From assembly GCA_015061725.1 (NCBI GenBank), contig SUVX01000035.1, forward strand, positions 1 to 36,662: DNA of 36,662 bases. Direction: 5' to 3'. This DNA is from Lentisphaerota bacterium. GTDB lineage: Bacteria > Verrucomicrobiota > Lentisphaeria > Victivallales > Victivallaceae. The notes under the pieces were generated by a model. The model was given only the letters and a program-made list of their open reading frames with translations. It searched no databases and had not been told where the DNA came from. How positions within the stretch are numbered: position 1 is the first letter of the stretch; the number at the start of each line of letters is the position of its first letter. The position numbers and the translations under genes were made by a program. This document shows, in pieces, positions 25,001-34,421 of this stretch.

Positions 25001-26773
25001 ATGCTGTTGAAAAAAATCTTTCTGCTTCTTGCCATCGGGAGCATACTCTCTGTCTCTGCTCTTGAATGGAAATTGTTCTATAAAGAGGGTGTCACATGGG
25101 AAAATGCCGGGGAATACAAAAGTGTTCCCGACGTGATCAAACGTAATAAATCTGTCATCAAACCGCAGACAATTCAACTTGAAAATGCCCCCGATCTTAA
25201 TAAGATCTTCAACCTTGCACCCCAACCCATGCGTGAAGCGCTGCTGCTGTGTGAAGTCAGCAGTCTTGAAGACAAAACCGTTTCAATGGGAATGGGGGCG
25301 GATTACTGGTGTGCTTTGTTTGTCAACGGTAAAGAGGTGCAGAGCAACTTCCCCCAAGGGCATTTCAGCAGTCATTACAACCGTTTCAGTTATGTTTTTC
25401 CGGTGTCTCTGGTCAAAGGGAAAAACATTCTTGCGCTGCGGACCCGCAGCGGCGGCGCAAGCTGGCAGGTCGCCGCGGGATTCAATTCTTTTGTTCCGGC
25501 AAAGGGACATATAACTGAAGAGTTTTCACGGCGCGGCATTATCAACGCTGTTCTGCCGGTGAAGTGCAAAGTGACCAAAGGACCGTTCATTCCCCGTCTG
25601 TCTGAAAACAGCGCAACCGTTTCTTTTCAGCTTGACGGACTTATGGCAGCGGGCATTGAATACCGTGAAAAGGGTTCAGACAAATGGCTCCGCCAGATGG
25701 ATGTTTACGGCGCACAGGTCAAAGATTCTCTTGATTCCCACATGGTTACGCTCAAAAATCTGAAGCCGGGAACGGCTTATCTTTACCGTATCGTGATGTT
25801 TTCTTCTGCCAAAGCAAATCCAATTTACAGCGAAAAGGAGTATTCTTTCAAGACCTTTGATCCGGCGGAAACGCGTTTCCGTTTCTTTCTGACGGCGGAT
25901 ACGCAGGTGCCGTATTTGAGAAGAGAAATGTTTATCCGGAAACTTTTGGCGCAGGCTCTCAAAACCGATCTGCCTGTCGCCTTTGCCGGTCATCTGGGAG
26001 ATATGAGTAATGAATTTTACAATTTTGAACTTGAAGTTCTGCGGGTAACGGAGCTTTTTTCTCCGCTGCCGTTCTTTTTTATCCGCGGCAATCACGAATA
26101 CCGGGGGACTGAAACTGCGGACTGGTACAACTATTTTGCTCCCGACGGCAAAAGTTATTTTGCTTTCAGGCACGGAAAAGTCTTTTTCATCGTACTGGAT
26201 TCCGGCAACAATTTTCCGAATAAATACGGAGATCTTAATACCGGATTTATGCAGGAACAGCGCGCATGGCTCAAAAAAATCATCAAAACGCCTGAGTGCC
26301 AATCTGCCGTGTTCCGTATCGTTATGTCACACCATACCAATCCGTTCGATCCGCGCAAAACAGGAGAAAAAATGCACGGTTTGACCAAAAATATCTACGA
26401 ACTGGCACACGGTGTGATCATGTCCGAAGCTCCCGAATGCAGAATCCACCTGTGGCTTGCCGGACACACCCATCGGTTTTTGCGGACAACGCCCAACTCC
26501 CGGGAATACCGCAGAATCAACGCTTTGAAAATCCTTGAAGGTCATAAAGTAAAATTTACGGAACGTTATCCTTACACGATTTTAACGGGCGAATACGGCA
26601 GAAAGAACAATCCTTTTACCGGTATTACCGTTGATGTTCTTCCCGGACACCTCAAAGTTGATACTTTTCTGCCTGACGGCACTTTGCTGGACAGTTTCAA
26701 AATCAAATCCGACGGCTCGGTTGAAAACATTTTTTCACACGCCGGAATCAAAATTTTTAACAGGAAAAAATAA
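25001..26773 (+). CDS. Secreted metallophosphoesterase with N-terminal beta domains
   Basis: 590 aa, signal peptide (LLKKIFLLLAIGSILSVSA). About 21-165 is a jelly-roll galactose-binding-like domain (ALFVNGKEVQ, LVKGKNILALRTRSGG). About 190-285 is a Fn3-like domain as in purple acid phosphatases (FIPRLSENSATVSFQLDG, LKPGTAYLYRI). About 290-565 is a calcineurin-like phosphoesterase with the metal motifs TADTQ (D300), GHLGDMSN (D334), GNHE (N364, H365), MSHH (H444/H445) and GHTH (H489, H491). The first motif has D-x-Q instead of D-x-H. It lies between the two glycosidase cassettes, suggesting that the substrate polymer carries phosphate groups or that phosphate is scavenged from it. Confidence 0.88.
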   Translation: MLLKKIFLLLAIGSILSVSALEWKLFYKEGVTWENAGEYKSVPDVIKRNKSVIKPQTIQLENAPDLNKIFNLAPQPMREALLLCEVSSLEDKTVSMGMGADYWCALFVNGKEVQSNFPQGHFSSHYNRFSYVFPVSLVKGKNILALRTRSGGASWQVAAGFNSFVPAKGHITEEFSRRGIINAVLPVKCKVTKGPFIPRLSENSATVSFQLDGLMAAGIEYREKGSDKWLRQMDVYGAQVKDSLDSHMVTLKNLKPGTAYLYRIVMFSSAKANPIYSEKEYSFKTFDPAETRFRFFLTADTQVPYLRREMFIRKLLAQALKTDLPVAFAGHLGDMSNEFYNFELEVLRVTELFSPLPFFFIRGNHEYRGTETADWYNYFAPDGKSYFAFRHGKVFFIVLDSGNNFPNKYGDLNTGFMQEQRAWLKKIIKTPECQSAVFRIVMSHHTNPFDPRKTGEKMHGLTKNIYELAHGVIMSEAPECRIHLWLAGHTHRFLRTTPNSREYRRINALKILEGHKVKFTERYPYTILTGEYGRKNNPFTGITVDVLPGHLKVDTFLPDGTLLDSFKIKSDGSVENIFSHAGIKIFNRKK

Positions 26774-26775
26774 CC

Positions 26776-29772
26776 ATGCTCAAAACAATGAATTTTCTGA
26801 CCGTTTTTCTGATGGCGGTCAACCTGTCCGGAAGAACGTCTCTTGATGACGGACTGATTTTTCATTTTGATTTTTCAAAAGCTGCGGCAAAAAAGACTGT
26901 TGCTGATTCGACCGGAAAGTTTAAATGCTTTTCTGATAAACACACGTTTGCTCTTCAGAATAAAGGATTGCGAATTGCGCCTGATGCAGATTTTACAATC
27001 CCCATGCCCCAAAAGATGAACGGAAAAAAGATGAGTTTCAGTCTGTGGCTCGTGACCGACGGCAAAAAGAGCAATGTGATTTTTTTCAAGGGACTTCACC
27101 CTTATACCATCGAATACGCGCTCATGCTTGACCGCAAACTCCCGATGTTCTGTTACAAAAACAAACCCGGTCAGGATTTCTGGAAAGGGGTGTTTTGTGT
27201 CAAACACGCCTTTCCGCAAAAATCCTGGCTCATTCCCGGTGTTTCCCCGGAAATCAAACCTGAATACTGGAATCATCTGGTCTATACTTTTGACCGCGGC
27301 AGTATCCGCATTTACATCAACGGCGTCTTATCTGTTCACCTGAAAAGCAAGGCGAAAGAGACTCTCAAAGTCAATACTTATCCCGGATTGGTCGGCGCAG
27401 ATAAAGTTTACGGCGGCAAAAGCAATTACAGTACCGCCGATCTTCTGGTCAACGGTCTGCGCCTCTATGACCGCGTACTTCAGGATTCTGAAGTAAGGGA
27501 GCTTTACAAAAAAGAACGGTCTTTCTACACGCAGAAAAAAGTTCCTCTGCAGGAGTGTCTGGCGTATCTTGATCCGAGTGTCCGTGCGTTTGATCCGGAA
27601 TACAAGGTGAAACTTCAAATCACCTCAGAATATGAAAAGAAACTCAAAACAAATCCGCCCGCTGTCAAACCTGTCGTCAAAGTTGAACAGAAAATTTCCA
27701 ACGGCAAAGTCGGACTTTTCATCAATGACCGTCCGCAGTTTCCGCTGGTCGTCATTCCCGGCATCCCGACTTACATCAAGCCCGCGCAGCGCATGGGCTG
27801 TTACGCCGATTTTGCCGCCGCAGGTGTCAAACTGCAGAACAGCGGATATCTGAGCATTCCCCGTTTCTGGGTCGGTAAGGATAAATACAATTACAGCTAT
27901 CTTGATCAGATTTTTAAACAGCAGCTGACTGCTGTTCCCGATGCGAAGATCATGGTTTACATTTTTTCCTCCGTTCCCGAATGGTATTACAAAGATTATC
28001 CGGAGGACCGCGAGAAATATTATGACAATACGGGCAAACTCCGCACCATCACCTACCGCGCACCCCTTGCATCTGAAAATGCGCTGCGCGATCAGGTGAA
28101 AATGCTCAACGCCATGGTCGGATACATTGAAAAAAATTACGGAAAGCACGTTTTCGGTTATCTTGTCGGCGGAGGCGGCGCCGCCGAATGGTACTGGCCC
28201 GCCCACTGGGAGGGTATCACTGGATACTCTCTTACCACGCAGAAAGCCTTCCGCAACTGGCTGAAAAAAACTTACCGCAGCAATGGTGCTTTGCAGAAAG
28301 CCTGGAACAATGCGAAAGTCACCTTTGACAATGCGGTTGTTCCCTCTCCCGCTGAGCGCAGAAAAGCCGATCTCCTGTGTTTCAAAGATCCGCAGAAAAA
28401 CCGTCCGTCAATGGATCTGGATGACTTCATGAATGATATGACTGTCCGCACGATTCTGACTCTCTGCAAAACTGTCAAGACGGCGGCAAACTTCAAAAAA
28501 ATCGTTCTTACCTACAATGGCTACTGTATGCTTTATCACGGAAAAGCCAACTCCAAAAATACGGCATTGAGACGTTTTTCAAAAATCATAGATTCCCCGT
28601 ACATTGACGGTTTTGCGACCCCCATGGATTACGATCAGCGCCGCGCCGGAGAACCCGGCTTGAATATCAATCCCTTTTACGCCTCAGCCAAACTGCGGAA
28701 CAAAACCATCTGGAAAGAGGACGATTTGAGAACCCACTTTCTCAAAAGCGGATTGGGACGCACTGCCGATTTAAAAGAAACGATTGAAATCGTCCGTCAC
28801 TGTTTTGCCTATTCTCTGGTGACAGGCGGCGGTTACTGGTACTATTCTTTGAATCATCCGGCACTCTTTCATCACGAAGATATCATGCGTTCAATTTCTC
28901 AGATCAATGAACTTGGAAAATCCTCTCTTGCAAAGGATGTTTCCTCCGTTGCAGAAGTTGCGTTCATTGTGGATGAAGAGTCTTCAAAATATCTTGCTTA
29001 CAGGAGCGACAGCTACCTGATCCGTTCCGTCTGGGGCGCGTATCTTTCGGCGGCGAGAATGGGCGCACCGTTTGATACTTATCTGGTCAGCGATCTGGCA
29101 AATCCCAAAATGCCCGATTACAAAATGTATGTCTTTTTGAACAGTTATCACGTTGATAAGAAAACAGCCGATATCATTGCCCGCAAAGTCCGCAGAAACA
29201 ACGCCGTTTCGGTCTGGTGTTATGCGCCGGGATTCTTTTCTGAAAAAGGAATGGGGGTCACCCGCATGAAAGAGTTGACGGGCATGGACTTTTCGGTTGA
29301 ACTTTCCCGCAGCCGTCTGGGATTTGATATTAAAAAGAATCACAAGATCACCCGTTATTTCAAATCCGCCAATCCGGCAAATACCGGTCCGCGTTTCATT
29401 CCGTCTGCGCCGGGACTTGCCGTGCTGGGCAATGCCAACGGCAAAGCGGCTCTGGCGGTCAAAGAATTTCCGCAGTGGCGTTCCGTTTACACGGCTGTTC
29501 CGCTGGATAAAGAACTTCTGATGGGCTTGTGTGATTATGCAGGAGTTCACGTTTTCAGCCGCAGTTTTGATGTTTTCAACGCCAATAAGAGTTATCTTCT
29601 GCTCCACACCACGACTGCGGGAAAGAAAATTTTTGATCTCAAAGGAAAATACAAAGTCAAAGAACTTTTTACCGGCAAAGACTTGGGCGGAAAATCAGCT
29701 TCCTTTACAGATGATCTTCCTGCCAAAACCACAAGAATTTATCAACTGACAAAACAGGGAGTCTGCAAATGA
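26776..29772 (+). CDS. Secreted LamG + clan GH-A (GH42-like) glycosidase, cassette copy 2
   Basis: 998 aa, AGGAAA ribosome site, N-terminal leader (LKTMNFLTVFLMAVNLSG). Collinear with the 18408 gene through its whole length: LamG domain (FHFDFSKAAAKK, YTFDRGSIRIYINGV), barrel with GGGGAAEWYWP (E471) and TIWKEDDLRTH (E648), and trimerisation-like domain (YKMYVFLNSYHVD, VRRNNAVSVWCYAPGF). The candidate catalytic glutamates are kept, so both copies are probably active, with divergence spread over the whole protein. Stop overlaps the next start (ATGA). Confidence 0.78.
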   Translation: MLKTMNFLTVFLMAVNLSGRTSLDDGLIFHFDFSKAAAKKTVADSTGKFKCFSDKHTFALQNKGLRIAPDADFTIPMPQKMNGKKMSFSLWLVTDGKKSNVIFFKGLHPYTIEYALMLDRKLPMFCYKNKPGQDFWKGVFCVKHAFPQKSWLIPGVSPEIKPEYWNHLVYTFDRGSIRIYINGVLSVHLKSKAKETLKVNTYPGLVGADKVYGGKSNYSTADLLVNGLRLYDRVLQDSEVRELYKKERSFYTQKKVPLQECLAYLDPSVRAFDPEYKVKLQITSEYEKKLKTNPPAVKPVVKVEQKISNGKVGLFINDRPQFPLVVIPGIPTYIKPAQRMGCYADFAAAGVKLQNSGYLSIPRFWVGKDKYNYSYLDQIFKQQLTAVPDAKIMVYIFSSVPEWYYKDYPEDREKYYDNTGKLRTITYRAPLASENALRDQVKMLNAMVGYIEKNYGKHVFGYLVGGGGAAEWYWPAHWEGITGYSLTTQKAFRNWLKKTYRSNGALQKAWNNAKVTFDNAVVPSPAERRKADLLCFKDPQKNRPSMDLDDFMNDMTVRTILTLCKTVKTAANFKKIVLTYNGYCMLYHGKANSKNTALRRFSKIIDSPYIDGFATPMDYDQRRAGEPGLNINPFYASAKLRNKTIWKEDDLRTHFLKSGLGRTADLKETIEIVRHCFAYSLVTGGGYWYYSLNHPALFHHEDIMRSISQINELGKSSLAKDVSSVAEVAFIVDEESSKYLAYRSDSYLIRSVWGAYLSAARMGAPFDTYLVSDLANPKMPDYKMYVFLNSYHVDKKTADIIARKVRRNNAVSVWCYAPGFFSEKGMGVTRMKELTGMDFSVELSRSRLGFDIKKNHKITRYFKSANPANTGPRFIPSAPGLAVLGNANGKAALAVKEFPQWRSVYTAVPLDKELLMGLCDYAGVHVFSRSFDVFNANKSYLLLHTTTAGKKIFDLKGKYKVKELFTGKDLGGKSASFTDDLPAKTTRIYQLTKQGVCK

Positions 29773-30314
29773 AACTTCAATCAGGTATTTTACTGTTCGC
29801 TGCAAGTGTCATCTCTCTTTGCGGAGCGGAACTTGCCGTCAACTGGCAGGAGTCCCTTAAAGCAACGCCGCCCGGAGCCGCTGTCGTCAAAGGCTGGCGA
29901 CTCAACAATATCCGCAAAAGCCCCAAGATCGGTACCGGTGAAGTCATTGAAGAAAACGGTGTCAAATATTTCAAACTTGAAACGACTGGATTGGACACCA
30001 ATTTCCATACGACCCGCAATTTTCCGGCACAGGCGGGAGATACTCTTGAAATACAAGTAACGGTACAGGGGAGTGGACATCTGGTTGTTTCCTGCTGCTG
30101 TTATCAGGCGGATAAAAAGTTTTTTGTTCCTGCAAACAATAAAATCCAGTACATCATTCTGAATGGTGAAAAGAAAACCCGGACCATCCGCAAACAACTT
30201 GCCGACGGCAAAAATGGTGAAAAACTGGGACTGATCACCCTGACACTCGGTGCGGGCGGCAAGAGTACCTTTTCCATTTATGATTACAAAGCAAAAATCG
30301 TCAAGGGCAAATGA
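29769..30314 (+). CDS. Small secreted beta-sandwich protein, cassette copy 2
   Basis: 181 aa with signal peptide (SGILLFAASVISLCGA), overlapping genes on both sides by 4 bases (29769-29772 and 30311-30314). Collinear with the 22265 protein: AELAVNWQESLKATPPGA, IGTGEVIEENGVKYFKLETT, AGDTLEIQVTVQGSGHLVVSCC, STFSIYDYKAKI. Function unknown; a carbohydrate-binding role is inferred from the single jelly-roll-like domain and from strict linkage to the same glycosidase type. Confidence 0.75.
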   Translation: MKLQSGILLFAASVISLCGAELAVNWQESLKATPPGAAVVKGWRLNNIRKSPKIGTGEVIEENGVKYFKLETTGLDTNFHTTRNFPAQAGDTLEIQVTVQGSGHLVVSCCCYQADKKFFVPANNKIQYIILNGEKKTRTIRKQLADGKNGEKLGLITLTLGAGGKSTFSIYDYKAKIVKGK

Positions 30315-32503
30315 ATATATCCGAATTACCGGTCGGCAAATCTCCTGCGCCTGAAGTTCTGCCGCACTTTCCGACTGTCTGGCAGGCTGTCTTGTGGCGG
30401 AATTGGGGCATAATTCCGGTTGAACGTCTTGCAAGGGTGTTGAATACCACCGTTGAAGAACTGCGCCGTGCCGCGCAGCAGCTCGGACTTGATCCGCAGC
30501 TTGAGGCGGATTTGTCGTGGCTCAAACACGGATATCTTACCATCATCCGCAACAACTGGCATCTGCTACCTTATTCACAGCTGCTGGAACTGATTGATTG
30601 GACGCCGGAACAGCTTTTCCGTTCTCTGATGGAAGAGGATTTTTTGTGGCTGAAACTCGGCAGAAACAAGCCTGATTGTCCGGTCGTTCACCTGACAGCT
30701 CTTCCGGAACAGGAATTGGCAGAAACTTTGCAGATATCCGCACTTCTCAAACAGCATTTTCCGACAGGAATACCCGGCAGAAAAGAAAAAGCTTTTGCTT
30801 TTCTGCATAAACTTCCGGCTGAAAAACCTGTTGTCTGCCGCGAAGATTTCACGTTCAACTTCATTGCGCCTTACTCCGCAAGCTGCGGCGATATTTTCAA
30901 TGAAGAAGACCCCCTGCCGGATGTTCTGCTTGAACGCTATGCCGCGATGGGAATTCAGGGCATCTGGATCCATGCGGTACTGTATCATTTCGTCCCCATT
31001 CCCGGAGCTGAAAGTTACTCCGGCAACTGGCAGGAACGCAGACAGAAACTGCGCGCTCTTGCTGAAAAGTGCCAAAGATACGGATTAAAAATTTACCTTT
31101 ACCTCAATGAACCGCGTTCTCTTGATCTGCCCTTTTTTGATTTGAAACCCGAATGGGCGGGATTGGAACTGCCGGAATTGAATACCAGAACGATTTGCAC
31201 CGCACGTTCTTCTGAACCGCTTGAATGGCTGGAATATGCCGTCCGTGAAGTGTGGAAGTGCGTGCCGTCTCTCGGCGGAGCCTTTTGTATCACCATGTCA
31301 GAGAATCCCACGAACTGCCATTACCGTGCGCATTCCGACGAGTGTCCGTATTGCAGAAATGAGCATCCGGCACAGATTATCGCCGACGTTTTGAAAGCGA
31401 TGGAACGGGGAATGCATTCAATTTCTCCTGACGCAAAACTGATTGCCTCCACCTGGAGCTGGCAGCAGGTCAGCAGGGTCGTGCCGGATATTACCGCAGA
31501 TACGGCATTTGCCGGAGAAATCATGTCCCGTCTGCCCCGGTCGGTACATATTGCCGCTGTGAGTGAAAACTCCCTTGATCTGAATATCGGCGGCGTGAAA
31601 CTGCGTCTGGGGGATTACTCCATTTCTCAGGTCGGACCCAGCGAAAAAAGCAAAGCTCTCTGGAAAAAAGCAAGAGAATGCAATCTTTCCGTCGTTGCCA
31701 AAGTTCAGCTCAACAACTCCTGGGAACTTGCGGCGGTCCCCTATATTCCCGTACCTTATTTGATTTTTGAACATTTGCAGAATTTGAAAAAAGAGGGTAT
31801 CTCCGGACTTATGCTCAGCTGGACACACGGCGGTTATCCCGGCGGCAATCTGGAACTTTTGCGCGCAACGCCTGAAGAACTTGCAGCAAAGCGTTTTTCT
31901 CCTGAAAATGCGGAAAAAGTCTGCGAGGCGTGGCGTCAGTTCAGTGAGGCGTTCCGTCAATTTCCTTTCTGTAAAGATATGCTTTACGCGGGCCCTGCCA
32001 ACCGGGGACCCTCGAACCGCTTTTATCCGGAAGCGTCTCTCCTTCGTGCCACAATGCTGTATTTCCCCGTTGACGATTTGAAAACATGGCGCGGATATTA
32101 TCCTGAAAACGTTTTTGAACATCAGTTTTCCCTGCTCCTTGACGGATGGAAAGAGGGCATGGAAACGCTTGACAAAATCGTTCCGCAAAGTCCGGAGGAG
32201 AAAATTCATTTTCAGGAACTCAAACAAATTGCCGAAGCTTCAATGTGTCACTTTGAAAGTGTCTTGCGTCAGATACGTTTCGTTCTTGCCCGTGAACGGC
32301 AGGATACTTCTGAAATGCAAGAACTTTTACTCAGGGAAATCAAGACGGTCAAAAAACTTCTTTCCCTTGTCTGTCAGGATTCCCGGCTCGGATTTGAAGC
32401 CAGCAACCACTATTTTTACTCGCTGAACGATTTGCTTGAAAAAATCATATCCTGCTGTTCCATCCTGCAGAAACTCCCCGTTTCCGCGACAGAAGAAAAA
32501 TAA
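30311..32503 (+). CDS. 730-aa cytosolic TIM-barrel hydrolase with N-terminal HTH-like helical modules, copy 2
   Basis: 730 aa, the same length as its paralogue at 22805. N-terminal modules VPVERLARVLNTTVEELRRAA-like (actual order IIPVERLARVLNTTVEEL) and LLPYSQLLELIDWTPEQLFRSL, EEDFLWLKLG, around IIRNNWH; barrel with GIQGIWIHAVLYH, LKIYLYLNEPRSLD, GGAFCITMSENPTNCHYR (E331), DECPYC and GLMLSWTHGGYPGGN; helical end GFEASNHYFYSLNDLLEKIISCC. No signal peptide. Last gene of the long operon; a likely terminator follows at 32527-32572. Confidence 0.7.
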   Translation: MNISELPVGKSPAPEVLPHFPTVWQAVLWRNWGIIPVERLARVLNTTVEELRRAAQQLGLDPQLEADLSWLKHGYLTIIRNNWHLLPYSQLLELIDWTPEQLFRSLMEEDFLWLKLGRNKPDCPVVHLTALPEQELAETLQISALLKQHFPTGIPGRKEKAFAFLHKLPAEKPVVCREDFTFNFIAPYSASCGDIFNEEDPLPDVLLERYAAMGIQGIWIHAVLYHFVPIPGAESYSGNWQERRQKLRALAEKCQRYGLKIYLYLNEPRSLDLPFFDLKPEWAGLELPELNTRTICTARSSEPLEWLEYAVREVWKCVPSLGGAFCITMSENPTNCHYRAHSDECPYCRNEHPAQIIADVLKAMERGMHSISPDAKLIASTWSWQQVSRVVPDITADTAFAGEIMSRLPRSVHIAAVSENSLDLNIGGVKLRLGDYSISQVGPSEKSKALWKKARECNLSVVAKVQLNNSWELAAVPYIPVPYLIFEHLQNLKKEGISGLMLSWTHGGYPGGNLELLRATPEELAAKRFSPENAEKVCEAWRQFSEAFRQFPFCKDMLYAGPANRGPSNRFYPEASLLRATMLYFPVDDLKTWRGYYPENVFEHQFSLLLDGWKEGMETLDKIVPQSPEEKIHFQELKQIAEASMCHFESVLRQIRFVLARERQDTSEMQELLLREIKTVKKLLSLVCQDSRLGFEASNHYFYSLNDLLEKIISCCSILQKLPVSATEEK

Positions 32504-32526
32504 TCCGGAATCATTTTTGCCGCTGT

Positions 32527-32572
32527 AAAAAACTGTTTTTTGACGGATTTTCAGTAAAAAAGCAGTTTTTTT
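32527..32572 (+). terminator. Candidate intrinsic terminator after operon 2
   Basis: AAAAAACTG (32527-32535) pairs with CAGTTTTTT (32563-32571), and an alternative stem CTGTTTTTT / AAAAAAGCAG is possible. A 7-base T-run follows (32566-32572). The stem is AT-rich with few GC pairs, so strength is doubtful. Confidence 0.45.
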
Positions 32573-32580
32573 GCAAAATT

Positions 32581-32611
32581 TTGTGGAAAAAATCTTATCA
32601 GGTGTTATAAT
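32581..32611 (+). promoter_or_regulatory. Predicted extended -10 promoter of the NagB-like operon
   Basis: TGTTATAAT (32603-32611) is an extended -10 element (TGnTATAAT); a weak -35-like TTGTGG lies at 32581-32586, with 19-base spacing. The 63-base leader to the ATG at 32675 contains a strong GGAGG at 32662-32666 region (TTTTGGAGGT). A consensus promoter fits the strongly biased codon use of the operon. Confidence 0.7.
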
Positions 32612-32674
32612 ATATTATCGTCAAACAGTCTCTTTATGAGAAAAAACATAAAAATCATATTTTGGAGGTAAAAA

Positions 32675-33601
32675 ATGCGCGCATTGTCCAAAGTCGCTCC
32701 CGAATGGTGGGATTACACAACCCTTGACAGATCCATCCTTGATGCTGCTGCCAAAATCACCATTAACGATCTCAAAAAACTTGAACGTCCCGGATTCAAA
32801 ATCAATATCTTTGATACCATCCAGGAATTCTACGCCGCTGAAGCTCTTGAATACATCAAATGCTGGCAGCAGGCCACCGCTTCCAACCCCGCAGGTATCT
32901 GCGGCCCCATCGGTCCCACCGAACAGCTCCCCATCGTTGCCCAGATCGTCAACGATCTCAACATCAACCTGAAGCACTGCCACTTCTGGGGTATGGACGA
33001 ATGGCTCGTTGACGGCAAAGCCGCCGACATCAACTTCCCCCTCGGTTTCGCCAAGGCTGATATGGATCTCTGCTTCAACCGTATCCGTCCCGAACTGCGC
33101 ATGCCCAAAGAAAACATGCACTTCCCGACCGAAAACCCCGAAGAATACACCGCCAGCTACGACCAGGCCCGCTGTATCATCATGCAGGGCGGTCAGGGCG
33201 AAATCAAACACTGGGCTTTCAACGACCCCGTCCGTCGTGAAGGTGCCTACAAAGATAACCCGCCGACTCCCGAAGAATACCGCAAAAAAGCCACCCGTCA
33301 GGTCGATCTTCACCCGATCACTCTGATCCAGAATGCCCGTACCTCCGGCGGCGGTACCGTCCAGAACGTTCCCAACGGCGCCATCACCGTCGGTCCCGTC
33401 GAAACCTGGAAGGCTGAAAACGTCTCCATCTGGCATCCCGGTCACCACGACAACCCCTTCGGTCAGCGTCTGACTGCCTACATGATCTCCAACAAGATCG
33501 CCGACAGCGCTGTTCCGATGTCCCTGCTTTCTGATCATCCGAGCGTGATCTTCAACTACTTCTGCGGCGGCTTCGGCGTCTGCGACGTGGAGATGCATTA
33601 A
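32675..33601 (+). CDS. NagB-like glucosamine-6-phosphate deaminase/isomerase family protein
   Basis: 308 aa, strong GGAGG ribosome site. NagB/RpiA-type fold: GMDEWLVDG (D108, E109) matches the NMDEYVG block of Nag[15 protein letters not shown] (H179, N183, D184) matches the GxGxDGHIAFNEP catalytic block, and [11 protein letters not shown] matches VPTxALTVG. It is longer than NagB (about 266 aa), with about 50 extra residues mainly at the N-terminus ([15 protein letters not shown]). NagB converts glucosamine-6-phosphate to fructose-6-phosphate and ammonia; the altered active-site block (E-I-K-H in place of D-G-H) suggests a different substrate is possible. First gene of a three-gene operon; codons strongly C-ending. 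Confidence 0.8.
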   Translation: MRALSKVAPEWWDYTTLDRSILDAAAKITINDLKKLERPGFKINIFDTIQEFYAAEALEYIKCWQQATASNPAGICGPIGPTEQLPIVAQIVNDLNINLKHCHFWGMDEWLVDGKAADINFPLGFAKADMDLCFNRIRPELRMPKENMHFPTENPEEYTASYDQARCIIMQGGQGEIKHWAFNDPVRREGAYKDNPPTPEEYRKKATRQVDLHPITLIQNARTSGGGTVQNVPNGAITVGPVETWKAENVSIWHPGHHDNPFGQRLTAYMISNKIADSAVPMSLLSDHPSVIFNYFCGGFGVCDVEMH

Positions 33602-33603
33602 TC

Positions 33604-34410
33604 ATGGCTAAGGCAGCATTTGCAATCGCATGCCATCCCGACGATATCGAGTTCGGGATGGCAGGTACCCTGATCAAACTCAAAAATGCCGGATACGAAA
33701 TCCACTACATGAATATCGCCAACGGCAGTCTGGGTACCAATCAGTATGACTACAAGACCATCGTTGCCATGCGCCGCGAAGAGGCCATGGCCGCTGCAAA
33801 GCTCATCGGCGCCCACTATCACGAAAGCATCTGCGATGACGTTGAAGTCTTTTACGCCAAAGAGCTTTACGCTCAGATCGTTCCCGAAATCCGTGAAGTT
33901 GATCCCGAAATCATCCTCACCCACGGTCCCTATGACTATATGGAAGATCACATCAACGCCGGACGTCTGGTTGTCAGTTCCGCCTTTTTCCGCGGCATGA
34001 CCAACTGCAAGTGTTCCCGTCCCGCGGCTCCCGTCAACACTGAGGTTGCGGTTTATCACTCCGCCCCCCACAGTCTGACCGATCAGCTCCGCCGTCCTGT
34101 CATCCCCGGCATGTTCGTTGACATCAAAGATGAAGTCCAGATCAAAAAGGATATGCTCTGCTGTCACCGTTCCCAGAAAGACTGGCTCGACGTCAGTCAG
34201 GGCAATGATGCCTATCTGGATGATATGGAGTCCCGCGCCCGCTACTATGGTAAGCTCTCCGGAAAATTCACCTTCGCCGAAGGCTGGATCCGTCACAACC
34301 ATCTCGGTTTCTGCGGTCCGGATTTCAACCCCATGCTGGACGCCCTCAAAGATGACTGCTTCGTTAATCAGAAATTCGAAGACGCCATCAAAATTGAAAA
34401 CTATCTCTGA
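33604..34410 (+). CDS. PIG-L/LmbE-family deacetylase
   Basis: 268 aa, 2 bases after the previous stop. Zinc motif CHPDDIEFG (H11, D13, D14) and the second ligand in DYMEDHINAGRLV (H116), in a Rossmann-like LmbE fold. Family members remove acetyl from N-acetylglucosamine moieties (GlcNAc-PI, mycothiol, bacillithiol, diacetylchitobiose). Coupling to a NagB-like gene suggests that an N-acetylated amino sugar is deacetylated before isomerisation/deamination, here in place of the usual NagA amidohydrolase. No signal peptide. Confidence 0.88.
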   Translation: MAKAAFAIACHPDDIEFGMAGTLIKLKNAGYEIHYMNIANGSLGTNQYDYKTIVAMRREEAMAAAKLIGAHYHESICDDVEVFYAKELYAQIVPEIREVDPEIILTHGPYDYMEDHINAGRLVVSSAFFRGMTNCKCSRPAAPVNTEVAVYHSAPHSLTDQLRRPVIPGMFVDIKDEVQIKKDMLCCHRSQKDWLDVSQGNDAYLDDMESRARYYGKLSGKFTFAEGWIRHNHLGFCGPDFNPMLDALKDDCFVNQKFEDAIKIENYL

Positions 34411-34421
34411 GGTATTTTAAC

